From SIG454 sp045646365 (GTDB lineage Bacteria; Bacillota; Clostridia; Monoglobales; Monoglobaceae), in assembly GCA_045646365.1 (NCBI GenBank), contig JAZRKP010000026.1, forward strand, positions 1 to 9,999: a DNA stretch of 9,999 nucleotides, in the 5' to 3' direction. The translations under genes and the position numbers were made by a program. Under the pieces are notes generated by a model. The model did not search any database and was not told the DNA's origin. It saw only the letters and a program-made list of their open reading frames with translations. Shown here piece after piece: positions 6,249 through 9,999 of this stretch; within the stretch, counting starts at the first letter, position 1, and each line of letters begins with the position of its first letter.

Positions 6249-8099
6249 ATGAGTATATACGAAGCGAGATTTGAAAAACTTTTGAAAAAGGTGCAGAAGC
6301 CGTCCCGTTATACAGGAAACGAGTTTAACAGCGTTCATAAAACGGTAACAGATGATATGATGACATTTGCTTTCTGCTTTCCTGATGTTTATGAGGTGGG
6401 GATGTCTCATCTTGGAATGAAGATTCTCTATCATATGCTGAACGAGAGAGAAGATACATTCTGCGAACGAGTCTATGCGCCGTGGCCTGATATGGAAGAC
6501 TTAATGAAAGAAAATGGAATACCGCTCCTTTCTATGGAAAGCCATAGCCCAGTGTCGGAATTTGATATGGTTGGGTTTACTCTGCAGTACGAAATGAGTT
6601 ACAGTAATGTTGTGAATATGCTGAAACTTTCTGGGATTCCTTTAAAGTCATCAGAGAGAACCATTGAAAATCCATTTATTTGTGCAGGCGGGCCTTGTGC
6701 ATATAACGGCGAGCCTATTGCGGATATTATTGACTTTTTCATTTTAGGCGAGGGTGAAGAAGTAAATAACGAAATTATGGATGCTTATAAGGAGTGGAAA
6801 GGCACAAGCGATGACCGTGTTACATTCCTTGAAAAAATAGCGAAAATTGAAGGTATATATGTTCCGTCTTTTTACGATGTTTCCTATAATGATGACGGTA
6901 CGGTTAAGGCGATTGCACCAAACAGACCTGATGTTCCAGAAAAAATAAGAAAGAGGATTATTAAGGAGCTTGATAATTGTTTTGTTCCTGAAAAGCTTAT
7001 AGTTCCCTTTATGGATGTTATCCACGACAGAATTATGCTTGAGATTTTCAGGGGATGTATAAGGGGTTGTCGTTTCTGCCAGGCAGGGTATCTTTATCGC
7101 CCTGTTAGAGAGAGAAGCGTCGATAAGCTCAAAGAGGTTGCCTCGGCCTGTATTAAGAATACGGGTTATGAGGAAATGTCTTTATCGTCGCTCAGCACAA
7201 GTGATTACACAGAACTTCAAAGTCTTGTTGATAATCTCCTTGAAATAACTGTTGATAAGAAGATAAATCTCTCCTTGCCGTCGCTCCGTGTTGATAATTT
7301 CTCAATGGAGCTTATGGAAAAGGTGCAGAAAGTCAAAAAGAGCGGTCTTACATTTGCACCTGAGGCGGGGTCGCAAAGACTTCGTGATGTTATAAATAAG
7401 AATGTTTTAGAGGAGGACCTTTTAAGAACTGCTGGGATTGCGTTCCGTGGCGGATATGACAGAGTCAAACTCTATTTTATGATAGGTCTGCCGACTGAAA
7501 CCGATGAAGATATTGCGGCTATTGCAGAACTTTCCGAAAAGGTAATCGGTGTATTTTATGAAATTCCAAAAGAAGAAAGAAAGGGCAGAAATGTCAGCAT
7601 AACAATAAGCACATCTTCTTTTGTTCCGAAACCGTTTACTCCGTTCCAGTGGGAACCTCAGAATTCTATGACTGAACTTATAAGGAAACAGCAGTTCCTT
7701 AAAGAACAGATTAAGTCAAGAAAAATTGTCTATAACTGGCATCAAAGCGAGGTAAGCTATCTTGAGGCAGTTTTTGCAAAAGGTGACAGACGCCTTTCGG
7801 ATGTAATTATATCAGCCGTCCAAAAAGGTTGCCGATTTGACGGTTGGGGCGAGTATTTTGATTTTGAAAAGTGGATGGACTCTTTTAAGGATTGTAATAT
7901 TAACCCTGAGTTTTACGCATACAGAAAAATTGACCACGATGAAGTTCTTCCCTGGGACCATATCGACACAGGCGTCAGCCGTGGGTTCCTTGTTAAAGAA
8001 CACGAAAAGGCTTATGCTGAGATAACAACACCGTCTTGCCGTGAAAAATGTTCAGGTTGCGGTGCGACAAGCTTTGGAGGAGGTGTTTGCTTTGAGTAA
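6249..8099 (+). CDS. B12-binding-domain radical SAM protein, TIGR03960-like
   Basis: The 616-aa protein has an N-terminal cobalamin-binding-like region (about 35-150, with FPDVYEVGMSHLG and VGFTLQYEMSYSNVVNML). A radical SAM core follows, whose CX3CX2C motif (C270, C274, C277 in RGCIRGCRFCQ) binds the 4Fe-4S cluster that cleaves S-adenosylmethionine. PEAGS (371-375) and GLPTE (413-417) are further core stretches. The C-terminus has a second cysteine set, C597-x3-C601-x2-C604-x9-C614, which could hold an extra metal cluster. Layout and length fit the TIGR03960 family of clostridia and relatives, whose reaction is unknown. The usual partner, a DUF2344/TIGR03936 protein, follows with an 8-nt overlap. 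It has its own sigma-A promoter at 6179-6207 and diverges from the sporulation pair. The family is confident; the function is not known. Confidence 0.92.
   Translation: MSIYEARFEKLLKKVQKPSRYTGNEFNSVHKTVTDDMMTFAFCFPDVYEVGMSHLGMKILYHMLNEREDTFCERVYAPWPDMEDLMKENGIPLLSMESHSPVSEFDMVGFTLQYEMSYSNVVNMLKLSGIPLKSSERTIENPFICAGGPCAYNGEPIADIIDFFILGEGEEVNNEIMDAYKEWKGTSDDRVTFLEKIAKIEGIYVPSFYDVSYNDDGTVKAIAPNRPDVPEKIRKRIIKELDNCFVPEKLIVPFMDVIHDRIMLEIFRGCIRGCRFCQAGYLYRPVRERSVDKLKEVASACIKNTGYEEMSLSSLSTSDYTELQSLVDNLLEITVDKKINLSLPSLRVDNFSMELMEKVQKVKKSGLTFAPEAGSQRLRDVINKNVLEEDLLRTAGIAFRGGYDRVKLYFMIGLPTETDEDIAAIAELSEKVIGVFYEIPKEERKGRNVSITISTSSFVPKPFTPFQWEPQNSMTELIRKQQFLKEQIKSRKIVYNWHQSEVSYLEAVFAKGDRRLSDVIISAVQKGCRFDGWGEYFDFEKWMDSFKDCNINPEFYAYRKIDHDEVLPWDHIDTGVSRGFLVKEHEKAYAEITTPSCREKCSGCGATSFGGGVCFE
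8078..8083 (+). promoter_or_regulatory. Consensus ribosome binding site that fixes a TTG start for the DUF2344 gene
   Basis: AGGAGG (in GGAGGAGGTG) lies inside the 3' end of the radical SAM gene, eight bases before TTG 8092-8094. The alternative in-frame GTG at 8041 is deep inside the upstream gene and would add residues that only mirror its coding sequence. Confidence 0.85.
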
Positions 8100-8754
8100 A
8101 AGAAGATTGAAATTTTCTAAAACGGGTATGGGAAAATATATTTCGCATCTTGACTTGCTCCGTGCTTTTACGAGAGCAATAACCCGTGCTGAACTTCCTG
8201 TCAGATACACACAGGGATTTAATCCGCACCAGATTATAACCTTTTCTTTGCCTCTTCCCATAGGTGTTACAAGTGAAACGGAATTTGTCGATATTGACTT
8301 TGAGGATTTAGCAGATAATAATGAGATAATGAGAAAGCTTAACGAAAATCTTCCTCCCGATATAAGAATTATCTCTGCAGGAGCACTTATCCACAGTGCG
8401 ACGGATATATGCCTTGCTGATTATGAAATCTGTGTTAAAGCACCAAAAACAATAGACGGAAATATTGTTGATGAATTTTTCAAAAAGGAAAATATACCTG
8501 TTACCAAGAAAACGAAAAAGGGTGATAAAGAGGTTAACCTTGTTGAGTATATGAATAAGGTAGAAATCCCGAATTGCGATGATACGGAATTGAATTTAAA
8601 TGTAACCTTGTCGGCAGGCGGTGCAATGAATATCAAACCAGATATAATGATGTCAGCTCTTGAAAATGAGCTTGGCTTTGAATTTGATGAGGTTTATATC
8701 CACAGAACAAAGATATATGTAAATGAGAAAAATCAGATAAAAGAAATGGAATAG
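8092..8754 (+). CDS. TIGR03936/DUF2344 radical SAM-associated protein
   Basis: With a TTG start the product has 220 residues and begins (M)SKRRLKFSKTG, as family members do, followed by the hallmark KYISHLDLLR (15-24) and QGFNPHQIITFSLPLPIGV (41-59) with SETE after it. The family almost always sits next to, or is fused to, TIGR03960 radical SAM proteins and probably acts with them on one substrate; its biochemistry is not established. The gene overlaps the radical SAM stop by 8 nt (8092-8099) and its strong ribosome site lies within that gene, so the two are one transcript with coupled translation. In many clostridia ribonuclease G and rplU-prp-rpmA come next; here a hairpin-rich repeat and the convergent eno follow instead. 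Its TAG stop (8752-8754) lies inside the left border palindrome. Confidence 0.9.
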   Translation: MSKRRLKFSKTGMGKYISHLDLLRAFTRAITRAELPVRYTQGFNPHQIITFSLPLPIGVTSETEFVDIDFEDLADNNEIMRKLNENLPPDIRIISAGALIHSATDICLADYEICVKAPKTIDGNIVDEFFKKENIPVTKKTKKGDKEVNLVEYMNKVEIPNCDDTELNLNVTLSAGGAMNIKPDIMMSALENELGFEFDEVYIHRTKIYVNEKNQIKEME

Positions 8755-8774
8755 AGGGCAGAATGCCCTCTATT
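8750..8774. repeat. Left border palindrome, containing the DUF2344 stop codon
   Basis: AATAGAGGGCA (8750-8760) and TGCCCTCTATT (8764-8774) pair over 11 bp around a GAA loop. The TAG stop of the DUF2344 gene (8752-8754) is in the left arm. Downstream on the plus strand there is no T-run (CAGCG follows). On the minus strand the stem is followed by CCATTTCTTTT, so it looks more like a terminator for leftward transcription. Confidence 0.88.
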
Positions 8775-8802
8775 CAGCGTGTCGATAAAGTCGACACGCT
8801 GA
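8774..8802. repeat. Perfect 12-bp stem-loop inside the repeat unit
   Basis: TCAGCGTGTCGA (8774-8785) pairs perfectly with TCGACACGCTGA (8791-8802) around the loop TAAAG. It directly follows the left border palindrome and is more GC-rich than its surroundings. No T-run follows, so it is not a classical terminator. Confidence 0.85.
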
Positions 8803-8828
8803 GTCAGATGCCTAAAAACGCAGATATA

Positions 8829-8886
8829 TTTTGCAAAATCGTTTTCGTCGGCGTACGATGGTACTCCAGAGAACGATTTTGCAAAA
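8829..8886. repeat. 15-bp stem with 28-nt loop inside the repeat unit
   Basis: TTTTGCAAAATCGTT (8829-8843) and AACGATTTTGCAAAA (8872-8886) are perfect inverted repeats separated by a GC-richer 28-nt loop (8844-8871). Each arm also contains its own palindrome TTTTGCAAAA, so alternative folding or protein binding to either arm is possible. It resembles the terminal inverted repeats of a very small element. Confidence 0.85.
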
Positions 8887-8893
8887 AGCAAGC

Positions 8894-8927
8894 AACGGCA
8901 AGGAAACTCGATGTTTTCCTTGCCGTT
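8894..8927 (+). terminator. 13-bp stem-loop followed by TT, terminator-like
   Basis: AACGGCAAGGAAA (8894-8906) pairs with TTTCCTTGCCGTT (8915-8927) around an eight-base loop, followed by TTAATGTTATTTT. The GC-rich base of the stem and the T-rich tail fit a rho-independent terminator for plus-strand transcripts from the radical SAM operon. On the minus strand the flank is less T-rich (GCTTGCTTTTTGC). Confidence 0.65.
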
Positions 8928-8944
8928 TTAATGTTATTTTATGC

Positions 8945-8966
8945 GGACAGTCGAAATCGCCTGTCC
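8945..8966. repeat. Small stem-loop in the right half of the repeat unit
   Basis: GGACAG (8945-8950) pairs with CTGTCC (8961-8966); inside, CG (8952-8953) can pair with CG (8958-8959) after one mismatch. It adjoins CCTATAAA (8966-8973), which could pair with TTTATAGG (9011-9018). Confidence 0.6.
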
Positions 8967-9024
8967 CTATAAATTCTCTATTAAATCATTTTTGCTTGCG
9001 GTAGAACAAGTTTATAGGCAGTCT

Positions 9025-9049
9025 GATAGAGGGCAGAACGCCCTCTATT
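9025..9049. repeat. Right border palindrome, containing the eno stop codon; terminator-like on the plus strand
   Basis: ATAGAGGGC (9026-9034) pairs with GCCCTCTAT (9040-9048) around AGAAC. It matches the left border palindrome in direct orientation at 23 of 25 positions. The eno stop (TAG on the minus strand, 9045-9047) lies in the right arm. On the plus strand TTTTTCTATATT follows, making a good intrinsic terminator for rightward transcripts; the U-run is the antisense of eno's last codons. Confidence 0.88.
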
Positions 9050-9999
9050 TTTCTATATTATAAAATGCATCAATACCTTTAAATTCAGCTGACATACAAA
9101 GTTCTTCCTCAATTCGCAAAAGCTCGTTATATTTTGCGGTTCGGTCAGTTCGGGACGGTGCACCCGTTTTTATCTGTCCTGAATTTGTCGCAACTGCAAG
9201 ATGGGCAATGGTTGTGTCCTCGGTCTCTCCGCTTCGGTGAGAAATTACTGCAGTATAGCCTGCCTGTTGTGCCATTTTGATTGCGTCAAGCGTTTCAGTA
9301 AGCGTTCCAATCTGATTAACTTTAATAAGGATTGAGTTCCCGACTTTTTTATCAATCCCCTTTGCAAGCCTTTGGGTGTTTGTAACAAAAAGGTCATCAC
9401 CCACAAGCTGAACTGTTTTTCCTATTCTGTCGGTGAGGGTTTTCCAACCGTCCCAGTCTTCCTCAGCCATTCCGTCCTCAATGGATACTATGGGATATTT
9501 ATGACACCAGTCTGCCCAGAAATCAACCATTTCGTCAGAGGTATAGGTCTTGTTGGTTTTCCAGAAACTGTATTTCCCTTCATTACCGCTTTTCTTTGCA
9601 GCTTCATACATCTCAGTAGATGCCGGGTCAAGAGCGATTTTGAAATCAACATAAGGTCTGTACCCTGCCCTTTCAACCGCCTCTAAAATAAGTTTTATAG
9701 CATCTTCGTCACTGGCTAAATCAGGTGCGAATCCACCCTCATCACCAACGGCGGTGGAGTAGCCTTTCTCTTTAAGGATTTTCTTCAGAGTGTGGAAAAC
9801 CTCAACACAGTTTAAAAGACCTGTTCTAAAATTTTTTGCACCAATAGGCATAATCATAAACTCCTGACAGGAAATAGAGTTATCGGCGTGCTTCCCCCCG
9901 TTGATAATATTCATCATAGGGACAGGGAGAGTTTTTGCATTGACCCCGCCGATGTATTGGTAAAGCGGAAGGGTGGTGAATTCTGCTCCTGCCTTAGCA
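9045..9999 (-). CDS. eno: Enolase, C-terminal three quarters (5' end outside window)
   Basis: Enolase converts 2-phosphoglycerate to phosphoenolpyruvate in glycolysis; it is a cytoplasmic Mg-dependent enzyme. The frame is open from the window edge to TAG at 9045-9047, giving 317 of the usual 430 or so residues. An internal ATG at 9915-9917 is not the start: the residues before it (YQYIGGVNAKTLPVP) are conserved enolase sequence. Visible are NGGKHADN and QEFMIMP, VGDEGGFAPD with the catalytic Glu, IALDPAST with a metal Asp, SIEDGMAEEDW with a metal Glu, VGDDLFVTN with a metal Asp, the signature ILIKVNQIGTLTET with the catalytic Lys, SHRSGETED, and IKTGAPSRTDR with the substrate Lys. All expected residues in this part are present. 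Its stop codon lies within the right border palindrome, and it converges on the radical SAM operon. Confidence 0.97.
   Translation of the reverse strand, partial: AKAGAEFTTLPLYQYIGGVNAKTLPVPMMNIINGGKHADNSISCQEFMIMPIGAKNFRTGLLNCVEVFHTLKKILKEKGYSTAVGDEGGFAPDLASDEDAIKLILEAVERAGYRPYVDFKIALDPASTEMYEAAKKSGNEGKYSFWKTNKTYTSDEMVDFWADWCHKYPIVSIEDGMAEEDWDGWKTLTDRIGKTVQLVGDDLFVTNTQRLAKGIDKKVGNSILIKVNQIGTLTETLDAIKMAQQAGYTAVISHRSGETEDTTIAHLAVATNSGQIKTGAPSRTDRTAKYNELLRIEEELCMSAEFKGIDAFYNIEK

Larger units (their letters stand above)
8750..9049. mobile_element. Palindrome-bounded composite repeat unit, no transposase (possible MITE-like insertion)
   Basis: This stretch of about 290 noncoding bases between two convergent genes begins and ends with near-identical 25-bp palindromes (8750-8774 and 9025-9049; 2 differences by eye, in direct orientation) and holds four further stem-loops. 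CCTATAAA (8966-8973) can also pair with TTTATAGG (9011-9018). No frame looks like a real protein: the longest open frame (8763-8972) translates the hairpins. A nonautonomous insertion or dispersed repeat fits the density of perfect stems; a structured RNA or a set of stacked terminators are alternatives. No second copy exists in the window, so calling it mobile is an inference. Confidence 0.45.

Noticed and set aside
8041..8091. GTG start for the DUF2344 gene inside the radical SAM gene
   Set aside because: The extra residues are not family sequence, and a consensus ribosome site lies exactly before TTG 8092.
8763..8972. A 69-codon open frame on the plus strand in the spacer before eno
   Set aside because: It has no good ribosome site, runs through all the hairpins, and its sequence is what the inverted repeats happen to encode. 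It is better explained as a translation of the repeat unit.
8750..9049. CRISPR array or tRNA gene in the hairpin-rich spacer
   Set aside because: There are only two border repeats, 275 bp apart, with no regular spacers, and no cloverleaf or TTCGA-type T-arm in the right context.

Overview
The window reads as chromosome of a low-to-moderate GC, spore-forming, gut-associated Firmicute of the class Clostridia. The pointers are a SpoIVFB-type sporulation protease, a bile-salt-hydrolase-type choloylglycine hydrolase, a clostridial-type B12-binding radical SAM protein paired with a TIGR03936/DUF2344 protein, sigma-A promoters close to consensus, strong AGGAGG ribosome sites and several TTG starts. 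This assignment is inferred from gene content; no taxonomic marker was compared.

Layout. 1-336 (+) is the C-terminal part of an EamA/DMT drug/metabolite transporter. It converges on a minus-strand pair, pgsA-like (2542-3081) then copA (402-2558), that overlaps by 17 nt; a two-way terminator hairpin (349-398) lies between the transporter and copA. The pgsA-copA unit has a clear sigma-A promoter (3140-3167) and a dyad at the expected transcription start. Divergent from it is a choloylglycine hydrolase (3241-4212, +). A near-consensus promoter (4224-4252) follows, then a monofunctional biotin protein ligase (4288-5019, +, TTG start). That gene meets, with one base between stop codons, a minus-strand sporulation pair: an 82-aa single-pass membrane protein (5871-6119), probably a SpoIVFA counterpart without a peptidase domain, and spoIVFB (5021-5869). 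Divergent from the pair is a radical SAM gene (6249-8099, +) with its own consensus promoter (6179-6207), overlapped by 8 nt by a DUF2344 gene (8092-8754, TTG start). The right end is the C-terminal 317 codons of enolase (9045-9999, -).

Between the DUF2344 gene and eno lie about 290 bp without a credible gene but almost entirely made of hairpins: two near-identical 25-bp palindromes at the borders (each containing the TAG stop of the adjacent gene), a 12-bp perfect stem, a 15-bp stem with a 28-nt loop, a 13-bp terminator-like stem and a smaller stem. The simplest reading is that the convergent genes once shared one palindrome as a two-way terminator carrying both stop codons, and that a roughly 275-bp repeat unit later entered it with duplication of the palindrome. 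This is the most unusual part of the window.

Functionally the genes are mostly housekeeping units side by side: membrane lipid synthesis plus copper export, bile salt tolerance, biotinylation of carboxylases, pro-sigma-K processing during sporulation, an uncharacterised radical SAM pathway, and glycolysis. No complete new multi-gene system is evident. The items that merit follow-up are the palindrome-bounded repeat insertion, the peptidase-less SpoIVFA-like protein, the radical SAM pair cut off from its usual neighbours, and the pgsA-copA coupling.
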